This document shows positions 9,213-20,342 of a stretch of 64,000 nt of DNA, piece by piece. Position numbers and translations under genes: made by a program. This DNA is from Mantis religiosa (lineage: Eukaryota; Arthropoda; Insecta; Mantodea; Mantidae): positions 5,077,501-5,141,500 of the forward strand of contig JAUKNK010000057.1 of the NCBI GenBank assembly GCA_030765055.1, given 5' to 3'. Each line of letters opens with the position of its first letter. Position 1 is the stretch's first letter. The notes beneath the pieces were generated by a model that worked only from the letters and a program-made list of their open reading frames with translations, was not told the DNA's origin and searched no databases.

Positions 9213-10797
9213 ATGTATTTAACCCCAGTCACAGAAATGGAGCTGGAAAGCATAATCAAGGGTTTTAAATGTAAATCATCTTGTGGTATTGATGAAATTC
9301 CTGACAGTGTTATAAAGAACTGCTACCAAAATTTAATAAAACCCCTATGTTACATAATAAACCTCTCACTATCAACAGGTGAATTTCCAGAAAAATTGAA
9401 GGTGGCTAAGGTGAAATCTCTCTTTAAGAAGGGGGAAGAATTTGATGTAGGTAACTATAGACCTGTATCACTACTATCCGTTTTTTTTCAAAATTAATAG
9501 AAAAAGTAATGTACGTCAGACTTACATCATTCCTCGATAAACACAGTATAATAACAAACAAACATCATGGATTTCGTAAAGACAAGTCAATAAACACAGC
9601 AATAGCAGATTTTGTTAAATGTATATATATGAATCTATGGATAAAAAAGAAGAAAATATTGGTATATTTTTAGATTTGTCAAAGGCATTCGACTTAGTAG
9701 ATTACAAAATTTTATTGGAAAAACTAGCTGTTATCGGTATACGTGGAACAGTGAACAAGTGGTTTAAAGAATATTTAACATCCCGACAACAGATGGTAGA
9801 AATCACTTATACACATGTAAATACAAATGAAATTACAACATATTTATCATCTATGGCAGCAGTAAAATATGGTGTCCCTCAAGGTTCAATTCTTGGACCT
9901 GTTTGATTTCTGATATATATATATATATATATAAATGATCTAGAGTGTTCCATAAAATATAGTTATCCAACATTATTTGCTGATGATACAAACTTATATA
10001 TTTCTGGTTACAACTTGAGATCCTTAAATTTAAGATAGAACAGACAATGTCTGAATTGCTAAACTGGTTCAACATTAATAGATTATTAATACATACAGAA
10101 AAAACAACAGCAATAACTTTTCATCATAAACAAAATACACTTGCCAGTCATCCCTTTATAGAGTTCCAGGGCAAATATATCTCATACACAGATAGCACAA
10201 AATTTCTAGCGGTATGGGTGGATAATAATTTAAAGTGGTTGGCTCACATTAAAAAACTGAGTAAAATAACTTATGCCATCACAGTCATTTCAAAAATCAT
10301 GGACTTGAATTCGGTCATATCTTTATATCATGCATATTTTCAATCTGTTCTTAGCTTTGGAATATTATTTTGGGGTAATTCAACAGGAGCAAAATCTATT
10401 TTTAAAATGCAAAAAACGGGCAATTAGGATAATACTACATGTTAATAAAAGAAACAGTTGTACGCCACTATTTAAGGAATTAAATATATTGCCCCTCCCC
10501 TGTATTTACATATATGAAACATTATGCTACATAAAAAATAATCTCAGTATGTACACAACAAACTCACAGATACATTCCAATGATACCAGAAGAAAAGATA
10601 ACCTTCATGTAATCACACATAGCACTAGTTCTTTTGAAAAAAGTTTTGTATATACTGGCCTCCAGCTTTATAATAAATTACCCAATTATCTTAAGCAAAT
10701 ACCTGCACTGCATCGATTTAGAATTTGTCTCAAAAAACTTCTTTCACTCCATTGTTTTTATAGCTTAAAAGAATATTATGATTACTTTGACAATTAA
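9213..10797 (+). pseudogene. LINE-1 ORF2, reverse transcriptase and C-terminal region
   Basis: Motifs in order: KCKSSCGIDEIPDSV (motif 1-2 region), GNYRPVSLLS, HHGFRKDKS, FLDLSKAFDLVDYKI (motif A, catalytic Asp), YGVPQGSILGP (motif B), LFADDTNLYI (motif C, FADD), WFNINRLLIHTEKT (motif D/E), then SFGILFWGNSTGAKSIF and a hydrophobic C-terminal segment ending at 10797. Frameshifts or stops lie near 9500, 9620, 9905, 10030 and 10420. All three catalytic aspartates are present, so decay is mainly by indels. No RNase H domain follows. Confidence 0.9.
9913..9933 (+). repeat. (AT)n microsatellite grown inside the RT coding sequence
   Basis: The reading FLIY-INDLE, between RT motifs B and C, is interrupted by an AT run that gives repeated I-Y codons before NDLE resumes. 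The short native ATATAT of that motif probably seeded the slippage. The expansion contributes to the frame break, together with TGA at 9904. Confidence 0.85.
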
Positions 10798-11054
10798 TTT
10801 TGTTAATGTTAATGATGTTAATGTTTTATAGTGAATTGTTTGAAATATGTTAACTAAAAGTGAATTATTATTATTATCATCATCATCATCATCATTATTA
10901 TACTGTACATACAGTTGAATTTTCATTCCAAACTTGTGTTGTATATATGTATATTGTATAATTTTTAGTTATAAGTACTTGACGTGTCCTATATCATGTA
11001 ATATGATCCAAAGGATGAATAAAACTAAATATTTATGAAACAAACTATAATAAT

Positions 11055-11220
11055 GTGAAGTGGAGAACATCAAGAGACCGGTTGACTCAACCAATACTTC
11101 CATGGAAAGGGCCGTTACATGCAGATTCTGATTTTCTACAGCCACCAATACACTATTTTGAAAAATTCATTGACAGAAATTGTCTTTTTTTGATTTGTCA
11201 AACACATTTGTAATTTTCAA
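11055..11220 (+). pseudogene. piggyBac-like transposase, middle fragment
   Basis: Translation from 11061 gives WRTSRDRLTQPILPWKGPLH, then ADSDFLQPPIHYFEKFIDRN and a stretch ending ICQTHL. W-x-G...QPPI-x-YF-x-x-F-x-x-x...QTxL is the pattern at the start of the piggyBac transposase core. It supplies a region missing from the remnant at 4.2-4.9 kb, so both may come from the same family. A related decayed piece lies at 12265-12345. Confidence 0.5.
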
Positions 11221-11333
11221 AATAATAAAATAATCCAGTCAATAGCATAAATGTTTAAACAGTTCACAGTAAACAAATGTTTAAACAGATTAAACAGTTC
11301 ACATGATGTTTTCTTATATCCATATGACCCATA

Positions 11334-11851
11334 AGTGCAGAAAAGGTGCTAAGGGATATCGTGCCTCTGACGTCATAGCTCGGGCGCTGCCAACTTCCAG
11401 AGCATGCTACAGCGGAAAACATTACTCAAGCAAACCACTACTGTAATATGCGACGTTAGGATCAGTGGATCATTGCCAGAGTTATTATTATCATTATTAT
11501 AAATTATTATATTCATACTACTATTATCATCATAATTATTAAAAACACTTAAAGGAATCTAGCACAGTTTTGGAATAGTCAACATTACCTATGTAAACCA
11601 GCGATAATATAACACTCAAATATATTGAAGTAAAGAACAGTGGATCATTGCCAGAGTTTTTTATTATTTTTGTTAATAATTATAATGCAACTATATAATA
11701 TAATTATAATAAAGCTTACTACGCATTATTCCCATTACTATTGCTAGTTTATAATAAGAAAAAGAAAATGTGTTGCCAACGCTCCGCATACATAACTTCT
11801 TTTCGTGACGTCATTCCGTACCAACATAACTCTGCGCACCTATTCTGCACT
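11334..11851. repeat. Non-autonomous inverted-repeat element (MITE-like)
   Basis: The left end has AGTGCAGAAAAGGTGC and the minus strand of the right end has AGTGCAGAATAGGTGC. Inside both ends lie TGACGTCA and a GCCAAC motif, so the inverted similarity extends about 80 bp with gaps. The middle is AT-rich with a 21-bp direct repeat (CAGTGGATCATTGCCAGAGT) at 11464 and 11640. No coding sequence. Its ends match those of the element at 28829-29728. Confidence 0.6.
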
Positions 11852-12259
11852 TTTACCATTTCTGCTATAACCTATGTGGCCTACTGTGACAAAGTATTAT
11901 TTTTAGTTAAAATTAGTTTTTTTAATCTGAAAAATTCTTGTAAGTTTCAAAATGCAACTTTAAACAATAATACTGAGGTAAAACATGTTTATCATCGTAG
12001 TAAACAAATTTGTACTGTTAACTGACTCATTTTCACTATTACAGATCAAGGTTTTTTCCATAAAATTATCACAAATGTATCACAAAGATTGAATACTTAC
12101 CAGAGTAAAAGATTATCAATTACAACTATCCAATCAAAGTGATTATAAACACCCACACCTTCCCTAACAGTAAGATAAAATAAACCTTCAGCTTTTTAAA
12201 CAATGAAGGCAGGGTCTGATAACTCAAATGCGAATACAGAAGACGCATTATTCTTCGCG

Positions 12260-12350
12260 AAACACATAGTGTCCAAAGGAGCGCTGCATGCGGATGCAAA
12301 TTATATTCAATGCCGCCAATATAATTATTTTGGCTGCCGTGTTGCGTATT
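12260..12350 (+). pseudogene. piggyBac-like transposase scrap
   Basis: Translation gives SKGALHADANYIQCRQYNYF, which parallels WKGPLHADSDFLQPPIHYF of the copy at 11.1 kb. At DNA level both share a GC-TGCATGC-GATGC-type core. Short and decayed. Confidence 0.4.
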
Positions 12351-13859
12351 AACTAATATATAAAATAACTTCTGCTTAGTTCAAAATTTAATAGCTATTG
12401 TATTATTTTACTACTTATGAAGTAATTTTGGCAATATTATTGGCGTATTTTCGACCTTATTTGAGCTCAATGTACGATATGAGTAAGACACTACGTTGGT
12501 TGACCTGTAAATATTTTGACGAAATTTGAAGCTTTAACGCTATGGAATCCAAGCCAAATTAAGTTCTGAATAAAATTCCCATCGATTTGTGAAATTGTAA
12601 AGATTTGAAAGACCTGCCAGGACTTATGGGCTGCAGGAAGAAAGAGAATGGATTTTCACAAAGACCTATTGGTAAGTAAGATTTAGCATGTAGCTAAATT
12701 CCAAAAATTAATATGATATAACCTGAATTTTGCCTTAATACATATTCATGTATAGCTAAATTCTTTAGATGAATGTAGCACTTTATAATGGAAAAAGGGT
12801 GTTTTACATACAAAAGCATTAGCTTCATTAACCTTGTTACTTTATTACTGCAATAATGAGGTTTTCTGTTTTTTGTCTTTCAGGGGTCATCATCTCAGAC
12901 TACCAGGAATACAATGGCAGAAATCAAGAGTGCAGGATTATTGGATATTGTGTATGTTTCTTGTTTTGGTGATCTGCAGTGATCTTCAGGAACATTAGTA
13001 ATGTAGCAGAAAGCTTTCTTTTCCGCGTATACAGCAATTTAATGTGGCATATCAAATATTTCTTAAAGTTTGAGTTTCATTTCATATCAGCGGAAAATGT
13101 AACAAAAACTTTGAGGAATCCTGTGGCCAACATGGAGAAGTGTAAAATCAAGTTATTTCAGACAGTTTATTGGTATATTAGTTTTTGTGTTTGTACTCGT
13201 AGTTTTACATTTAAAATTTATGAGTCATATATAAGTCCATGTAAGGTAAGTAATATCCAGTTTAAATTACTGAAAAAATAGCTGTGAATTTTCAGATATA
13301 CCAAAATTGGCATCATCTGTGTTTATGTATAATCTGAGTGACTTAAATTACAATATTTGGGCGAGATGCTTGATATGAATTTTATAAACTTTTTCTTTAA
13401 ATTGCAATGATAAGTATTTTGACGAATTAAGTTCTCTTAACCTTACTGATCAGTGTATATCTACATCATTGATAAAGAATGTCACAGCTTTTAACAGCAA
13501 TTAAAAGTATGATCTGAGATTCTATAAACCTAATTTGTTCTATATTGTTTAATGCAGTAGTCACTATGCAATATTATTGTACACACTACAGCAAATTATT
13601 TACCTGAATAACCATCTTAGAAGAGATCTGGTGGGATTAGAATTTATTTGATAAAGCTTTACAAGTTTTTATGTGTAATTGTGCATTGCAAGAAATGATT
13701 AAAATGTCATTACGTCATCATTATATGCCACTTTTAATTTTATTTCTATTATTCCAGTTATTCTTAAAACATGCACAATGTCAGCTAGCTAGGACCTAAA
13801 CACAGTGTGTCTTGATCTCCAATTTCAGTTAATAATAGTTTATTAATCCTCTTCCTTGT

Positions 13860-13860
<1 letters not shown>
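12351..13860. other. AT-rich DNA, no gene supported
   Basis: Includes a possible donor-like GTAAGTAAG at 12672 and a polypyrimidine-AG at about 12882, which would define two small exons; neither frame encodes anything I recognise. The 100-codon frame at 12979-13281 has no recognisable domain and codon use like random AT-rich DNA. Confidence 0.35.

Positions 13861-13907
<47 letters not shown>
13861..13907. repeat. (CA)n microsatellite
   Basis: A run of about 23 AC dinucleotides with no interruption, in otherwise unremarkable AT-rich DNA. Confidence 0.97.
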
Positions 13908-13908
<1 letters not shown>

Positions 13909-14626
13909 TGGGTTCAGAAAAATAACAAGTTAAAGTGGTATTTCCACAGCATTAATGTATTATTCTGTGGTACACTGTTCTCAACATGTACTTGCCACCA
14001 TTTATGAGTAATATTGGTACACAATGTCTGTAATGCTAACAATCTTAAGGGAGATATAATGTTACTAGCGTGACCCACAGAAGTGTTACATGTGACATGA
14101 AACTACACTGCTAAACATCCTCTCATTGTTGTCAGTTGGAATGAAAATGTCAATCTTTGGCATGGAAAAAACATGCTTAACCTAATATATGAGCCATCTG
14201 TTAGATGCAGTGATGCGAAGCCACATAAAAATTTTGAAAAGTAGATAAAACTGCACAATATTTTGCTGTATAATGCACTTCTTGTTTCTTTGTAGTGAAC
14301 ACATAAGGGAATTATGGACTGTCAAAAGAAATAATGGTTAGATGTGTGAGCAATTAAATTACATTACTAAATTATTTTCTATTAACACACAGTTCCATCA
14401 CTTTCACTTCTTAACTAAAACTACAAGCAGCATTAATAGTTAAGAGTGTAATCTTTCATTGAGTTATTTATTTGACACACATTGAGTTGTATGTCATGGA
14501 CTGAGAGCTTTACACTATGCAGAGGGCTCCATTTGTCACCTTAGTCAGAATGTACATTGCTTAAAGTCTTATCAAGTTAAAGCAAGCCATTTAAAGTGTA
14601 CAGAGGTATGAATGTTGAGCAGTTAA
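13908..14626. other. AT-rich DNA, nothing recognised
   Basis: No coding or structured feature is seen. It ends in a pure A run (14627-14648) just before LINE-2 homology begins. That run might be the poly(A) tail of an unrecognised retroelement lying to the left. Confidence 0.4.
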
Positions 14627-14694
14627 AAAAAAAAAAAAAAAAAAAAAATTTAAAACCAGTGCCAATGTGACGCGTATCCTTAAAATCCAGAAGT

Positions 14695-15029
14695 ACTCAT
14701 ACTCCACATTGGTACCAACAATTTAAAAAAGGTAAAAATTGCAGATGCAATACTAGGTCATATATATGGTCTTATAAAACATACAAGGAAAGTGTTCCCT
14801 ATGGCTTGTGTAGCAGTAAACAGTGTAGTAAAAAGATGTGATGTTCATCCCAACTTTTTTAGGTATGTGGGCCTGTAACACACTAAATGCTTTATTTGTG
14901 GATCTACATATATATCTACATCATACTTGCTTAGAAAAGGATGGTCTCCATTTAAATCGGAGGGTATCATGTATGTTAAGTCAGGTTTTAGATAATGTGG
15001 TAAATATAATAAAAGATCTGGGAATCTAA
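14695..15029 (+). pseudogene. LINE-2 ORF1 fragment, esterase-like domain
   Basis: Readable pieces are HIGTNN-like sequence near 14708, GHIYGLIKHTRKVFPMA, VNSVVKRCDV, NALFVDLHIYLHH and LEKDGLHLNRRVSCMLSQVL. The D-G-L-H-L-N-R block is the Asp/His block of SGNH hydrolases that LINE-1's copy has lost. Frameshifts near 14830 and 14860 break it. Confidence 0.65.
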
Positions 15030-15129
15030 CATCAGAATCAGATGGTGTAACATACAGTGGAAAACCCTCTGTAAATAAAAATAGTAAATATAAAGAGTTC
15101 ACAAAGTAATCAGGCTTGCTGGCTTCTCC

Positions 15130-15500
15130 ATCTTAGTTCACAGGGAATTCGTTCCAAAATAGATGATTTTAATCTACTAATAAATGAAATTAAAAATATT
15201 AAATTAGGAATAATTTGCTTAAATGAGCACTGGTTGGGAAAAAATGAGACTCATCTTCTTAATAAATTGGAAGGTTTTGCATTAGCAGATTGATATTGCA
15301 GGAACAATGCAGCCCACAGTGGGTCATGTATGCTAGTACAAGAAGAACTGTTAGAGCAAGTAAAGGTCAGACATGATCTAAAATTCCTTGAACAAGATTT
15401 TATAATTGAATTGTCTGCAATAGAAATCAGCAGCCTAAATACAGTTGTGATCTCTGCCTATAGAGTCCCTTATCATTCCTCATTACAACCATGTTTGAAA
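15130..15500 (+). pseudogene. LINE-2 AP-endonuclease domain, 5' part
   Basis: Contains IRSKIDDFNLLINEIKNIKL, IICLNEHWLGKNE and SGSCMLVQEEL. The N-E-H-W (metal-binding Glu) motif is intact; the YRPP-type motif has become YRVPYHSS. Stops occur near 15292 and 15508. Fragments of the rest (ALDS-type, GFSDHKA) continue to about 15830. Confidence 0.65.
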
Positions 15501-16352
15501 AAAAATTGAGAAATTGATGTCTAAACTTGAAAATTAAGAAATAAAAAAATTATAATAGCTTTAGATAGTAACATAAACCTTTGATATTTAAATGATGAAT
15601 TTCACTTAAATGAAATGTCATCAGACAGAAGATACAGTGGGGCATCAATAACTTATCTTGACACTATACACCACCATGGCTTTGACATTAGAAATAAATT
15701 CTCGACATGAACTACAAATTTTTCAGACACCTGTATAGATCGTATACTAACAAACAAACAGTATGGAGATGAACAATGTTTCCCTCTTGAAACAGGTTTT
15801 TCTGACCATAAAGCTGCCCTCATAAATCTCCCAATAAACCAGAGATCAAAGGTAAACCATAAACAGTTAATTACTAAACATATCTACAACCCTGAAAACA
15901 TTAGTAATTGTTAAGTAAAATTAAGCAATCTAACATGGAATCTTAATCCTTTTCTTCATACTGATACCAATTATAACAATTTCCTTAGGGAGATTACTGA
16001 GTGTTACAATTCCTGTTCTCCAAAAATCACATGCACTCAAATCATTAAAAAATATTCGCTTGACTGGTGTACAAAACGTATAAACCTCTATAGTACACAA
16101 AAAAGATGGCTACACAGTAAATACAGTCAACCACTAACACAAAAGAAAAGCAATACTACAAAACCTACAACAAAATCTTTATAGCAGAAATAAAAAAAAG
16201 TTAAACAAATGGCAATTGAGAGTTACATAAAAAATGCAGGTAATAAAAGAAGAGCCACGTGGGCTGTAGTAAAAGATGAATTAGTTTTGAGTAAAACTGT
16301 GAATTCTTCCTAACTTTATATTTCCTTGTAGAACTCATTTACTGGGCGATCC

Positions 16353-17750
16353 GTGCTTAATTTAAATGATCCAGATGCTAAGAAAAATGCCCGTGCTTTA
16401 AATCAGTACTTTGTAAACATTGGTTGTGAGACTCGGGAGGTTCCCCCATCCCTAGAGATCGCAATACCAGACCTATATAAAAACAAATGCCTTATGCTCT
16501 CATCTACATTGAATATTGAAATGGTCTCTCCAGGTAACACTAATAAAGTAATAACAAAATTAAAACCAAAAGAAGCCCAGGGTTGGGATGAGTTTTCGTC
16601 ATTCTTAATAAAAGAAATCAAGCATGAAATTAGTGGGCCACTTTGCCAAATAATCAATCAATCAATGGAAATAGGTATTTTTCCCGATAGAGTGAAATAT
16701 GCACTTGTGATGCCGATTCACAAAGGTGGAAGCACTAAATTTAAAAATTTTAGTCCCATCTCTATACTTCCCGCTTCTGCAATAATTTTTAAAAAAATTG
16801 TACAATCACAATTAATTACATATTTAAACTACTATAGCAAATTAACTGACTCACAACTTGGTTTTAGGGAAAATCACTCAAAAATATCAGCATTGGTAAA
16901 CCTCATAAATGATATATCTCAAATACTAGACGAAAAACAGTCTTTTTCCCTGATCATATGTGAAAACTCAAGGCAATTTGACTGTGTAAATCATGAAATA
17001 CTATTAAAAAAATTAGAATTTTATGGTATAAATAAAATATGACTCAAATAGTTCCAGTTGTATCTTAACAGCCGCAAGCACAAAGTAATTCTAAAAAGTA
17101 GTAATGGTGACGCCCACTCAAACTGCAACACAATTAAAAATGGGGTACCACAGGGAAGCGTATTAGGACCATTACTTTATATACTATATACAAATGATCT
17201 CCCAATAAACATCAGTGAAAAATCAATAATGTATGCTGACAATACAACAATTAGGATTAAAGCAATAACTAACATAGTACTGATGCAGAAAACAGCTGAA
17301 ACAATGTCTGCACTAAAACAGTGGTTTAATAGTAATGGATTAAAACTCAACACATCTGAAACTTCTGTTATGCACTTAAAACAAACAAAAGTAGACAATA
17401 ACATGTTACAGCTCACGAATATAAGTACTGCCACCTCAGCAAAAATACTTGAAATATATGTAAATAGTCAGTGAAAATGGCCGGAACATATACATTACAT
17501 AGCCAAAAGATTAAATTCTGTCTGCTTTAACATGTTCTGCCTGTACCCAATGACAAACTTGGAGACTAGGAAAGTAGTATATTTTAGTCACTTTCATTCT
17601 ATCATGTTGTATGGAATAATTCTTTGGTGTCATGCAACAGGCTGGGAATCAATATTCAAAACCAATAAGAAAATAATCCGCATAATAACACACACAGGTC
17701 AAAAACTTGGGAATATTCACTTTCCCATCGCAATATATACTAGGGCTTAG
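16353..17750 (+). pseudogene. LINE-2 reverse transcriptase pseudogene
   Basis: Readable motifs: KPKEAQGWDEFSSFLIKEI, SLIICENSRQFDCVNHEIL (motif A region, catalytic Asp lost), NGVPQGSVLGPLLYILYTND (motif B), YADNTTIRI (motif C with YADD changed to YADN), LKQWFNSNGLKLNTSETSVM, and FHSIMLYGIILWCHATGWES. Loss of one motif-A and one motif-C aspartate means it could not polymerise even if its frame were open. Stops lie near 17043, 17050, 17472 and 17748. Confidence 0.88.
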
Positions 17751-18007
17751 CAAGTATATACATATAAATTTTGACAACCTGTATGGTACACAAAAACAAT
17801 ATTAAAAAAAGTTCACTATATGCAGGAATAAAAACGTATATTAAATTACCTACTAAAATAAGGCAGACAAAAGATATAACATTTAATAAAGCTGTCCAAG
17901 ACATGCTGGTAAAAAGGGCATATTAATCAGTAAGGGAATATCTAGAGGATAGCTTATAAAGATTAATTGTACTCTCTTCACTTTGTAAAGGCATTTTGCC
18001 TAAATAT

Positions 18008-18237
18008 TGTCGCCCTGGCGGTAGACTGGCGAAGCCGAAGCCGGTGGAGATTCGGAAAATTTCGGAACCAATCGTTACCGGTAGCGACAGACAGTTGAGC
18101 GTAGTTGTTAGAGAAAATAAACAGTTTAAGGTTAGCTAGCAAACTGTAATGGTGAACAGTGTATTTCGAGGAGAATAAAGTGTAGTTTTTGTGTTTCGTA
18201 ACCTCGTTTTGTTATTTCACGAACCCACAAAGTCACA
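18008..18237. mobile_element. Solo LTR (element A) of the gypsy group, 230 bp
   Basis: Begins TGTCGCCCTGGCGGTAG and ends CACGAACCCACAAAGTCACA, the TG...CA ends of the other members. It is flanked by perfect 4-bp target repeats ATAT (18004-18007 and 18238-18241). It contains AATAAAGTG as a likely poly(A) signal near 18175. A complete LTR with matching target repeats and no internal region indicates LTR-LTR recombination. It lies in the 3' UTR of LINE-2. Confidence 0.92.
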
Positions 18238-18488
18238 ATATTGTACATTATTAGTTGTAAATGCCTGTATATAGTGTCACCCTGGTGGTAGGCTCGCGAA
18301 GCCGATGAAAAATGATGGCCTATCGTTACCGGAAGTGAGAGACAGTTGACGGTAGAGTTGGCAAAATAAACAGTTTAAGGTTAGCTAGCAAACTGTAATG
18401 GTGTACAGTGTAGTTCGAGAAGAATAAAGTGTAGTTTTTGTGTTTCGTAACCTCGTTTTATCTTTTCACAAACCCACAAAGTCACAAC

Positions 18489-18506
18489 TGGTGTCAGGAA
18501 GCGGAA
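18489..18506 (+). promoter_or_regulatory. Primer-binding site of element B, tRNA-Leu type
   Basis: TGGTGTCAGGAAGCGG lies two bases after the LTR. Metazoan tRNA-Leu genes commonly end in ...CTGAC plus an A and the added CCA, whose complement begins TGGTGTCAG, so tRNA-Leu is the likely primer. The same motif follows the LTRs of C (23503), D (34569), E and F. Confidence 0.65.
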
Positions 18507-18526
18507 CAACAAGATCAACGAAGATT

Positions 18527-19714
18527 ATGGCCATGGAATCGGCACTGGAAATGCTTTTGCAGAAGATGAACGAATTAACAGCGAAGTCGGAAGCGGCAAA
18601 TAACAACTTGGCCGCGAAGATGAACGAGTTAACAACAAAAACAGAAGCGGCAAATAACAACCTGGCCGCAGAGTTGAAAGAAATAAAGACCGAATTGACC
18701 ACAGAAATGAAGGCAGCGAACGACAGTCAGGCCACGGAAATGAAGGAGGCGAACGAGGTCCTCGCCGCCAAATTTAAGGAACAGTTGGCCGGCGTGAGGG
18801 ATGACGTGACGGACCTGGGCAAGCGGATGGGCCAAGTGGACGAGGACCTGGCGAACCGCTTCAATGACCTAGAGGAAAAGGCCGACAATAACGCCAAGTC
18901 CCTGAACGCCATGGTTGTAGACGTCAAAGACCTCGCGAACCGCGTAAACAACCTGGAGGGAAAGGCCGACAGCAGCGTCAAGTCCCTGAACGCCATGGTG
19001 GAGGACGTTGTCAGCAGGAGACTGAAGGATTTGAAGGCTGACGCACCAGGACGCGACACAACATCGGCGCGCGTCAAACCTCCGAAATATGACGGCGCGT
19101 CAACATTCGAGGTCTTCCGCCGCCAGTTCGACACAGTGGCCAAGCACAACAGATGGTCACCGGAGGAGGCCACACAGTTAAAAGCCAGCCTTTAGGGACG
19201 GGCCGCGGAAATCCAAAACGCGGTGCAGACGACGGCGGCGCCCAAGGACATCTGGGAGGCCCTGGAGATTCGCTTCGGGAACCACCGCTTAGCCGCAGCA
19301 TACCGCAGCCAGGTAAAGGCAAGGTCGCAGCAGCCGGGGGAGACGCTGCAGGAGTTAGCCATAGCGATCGAGCAGCTGGCTAGCAAGGCCTTGGTTGACC
19401 TGCCACTGAAGTTCGTATCCCGGAAGGCTGCCTACAATTTTGTCCACGGGGTACGGGACACGGAGATTCGTCAGCGCCTAATGCTCGGCGAATATAAAAC
19501 CATCCACGAGGCGCTGACAGAGGCATTAAGGATGGAGGCGGCCAAGGTAGCATGTATCCCGACGTCGAGAACGAGGAGTGTCCGCTACGCCGGAGACAGA
19601 AGACCAGCTGTGGGACGCCGGCGAACACCTAGTGGCCTGTGTTGGGGGTGTGGACAGCCCGGACACCTTCGGAGAGACTGCCCACACCAGGAAGAGCAGC
19701 CGGAAAACGAGTAA
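18527..19714 (+). pseudogene. Element B gag: coiled coil, capsid and zinc knuckle
   Basis: ATG candidates are 18527 and 18533. Residues 1-190 form a long heptad-rich coiled coil with near-repeats such as TEAANNNLAAELKEI and KADSSVKSLNAMV. After PPKYDGASTFEVFRRQFDTV, the start of the retrotransposon capsid, there is a TAG at 19195, and the capsid continues in the same frame (WEALEIRFGNHRLAAAYRSQ ... LQELAIAIEQLA) to a CCHC zinc knuckle CWGCGQPGHLRRDC near the end (19639-19680). One nonsense codon is the only break seen in Gag. Gag packages the element RNA in a virus-like particle. Confidence 0.9.
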
Positions 19715-19769
19715 GGGCCGTCGTGGAGAGGGGCACGTCGGCGCCATTACCACCATCCCCTCGAGTAAC

Positions 19770-20342
19770 AATCCGCGCCGTCAGCCGGCGGATGGATGAC
19801 AACCTCATCGCGGACGGCTGGGTAAGAGGAAAACCGTGCCGTGTGCTGGTGGACACCGGGCGGCCGTGACCAACATGAGACCTGACGTGGCGAAGGGTTT
19901 GCCGACGAGGAAACCGAGCCTACCATACGAGCTTGTGATGGCATCGGGCGACACCATGCCTGTGGAGGAGGCCCTACTGGAGCTGAACTTTGGACGGAGT
20001 GCCGTGCGTCTGTGGGTGTTCGTCGCGAAGGTGGCTGAGGAGGTGATTCTGGGACTGGATGCCCTCAGGAGCCACGAAGCAACGGTCGACGTCGGCAGGA
20101 CGGTCCTAAGGCTCAACGGAGAAGAGGTTATACTCCGCCAACCAGAAGAGCGCCTTGGAATTGGTAGGGTCGTCTTGAGCGAACACGTGGTTGTCCCCGC
20201 GAGGAGCGAAGTGATGGTGACGGCGCGACCGGAAAGCCGGACAGCAGGTTTGATCCAGAAGGTGCCCCGAGGAAAGATGTTGGTGGTACACCTGGATCGC
20301 CTGGCCCACTACGAAGGCGCTGTTCGGGACGACCAGCCTTGA
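19770..20342 (+). pseudogene. Element B protease region fused to integrase C-terminal tail
   Basis: The frame before 19860 has IADGWVRGKPCRVLVDTG, the aspartic protease active site. A short deletion after VDTG shifts the frame, and the domain continues from 19836 with AEEVILGLDALRSHEA (the ILGxD flap/late protease motif) and conserved linker sequence to RTAGLIQ. There a deletion joins straight to KVPRGKMLVVHLDRL ... YEGAVRDDQP, the last residues of integrase. The join falls on the shared bases ATCCAG. Confidence 0.88.

Larger units (their letters stand above)
7290..11036 (+). mobile_element. LINE-1: APE-type non-LTR retrotransposon, nearly full length, degenerate
   Basis: In order: an ORF1 segment of SGNH/esterase type (7338-7610), ORF2 endonuclease (about 7830-8560), a connecting region, reverse transcriptase (9213-10430), a C-terminal helical region ending at 10797, and a 3' UTR with ATT/ATC trinucleotide runs (10866-10905) and AATAAAA near 11020. 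This layout fits the CR1/L2/Jockey group. Several frameshifts and stops separate the pieces. The 3' end abuts a piggyBac-like protein remnant at 11061, suggesting LINE-1 inserted into older DNA transposon sequence. Confidence 0.85.

Noticed and set aside
12640..12975. Two small exons with GTAAGT donor at about 12672 and acceptor at about 12882
   Set aside because: The splice-like signals are good but neither frame encodes a recognisable protein and the reading ends quickly; not enough to call a gene.
18489..18506. tRNA-Lys, tRNA-Arg or tRNA-Ser primer for the gypsy group
   Set aside because: The PBS TGGTGTCAG does not fit the usual Lys, Arg or Ser types as I know them; the complement of a tRNA-Leu 3' end fits better.
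18727..19173. Long antisense frames over the gag genes (also 24514-24960, 24991-25659, 42969-43643)
   Set aside because: They are shadows of the real frames in GC-rich DNA and have no domain of their own.
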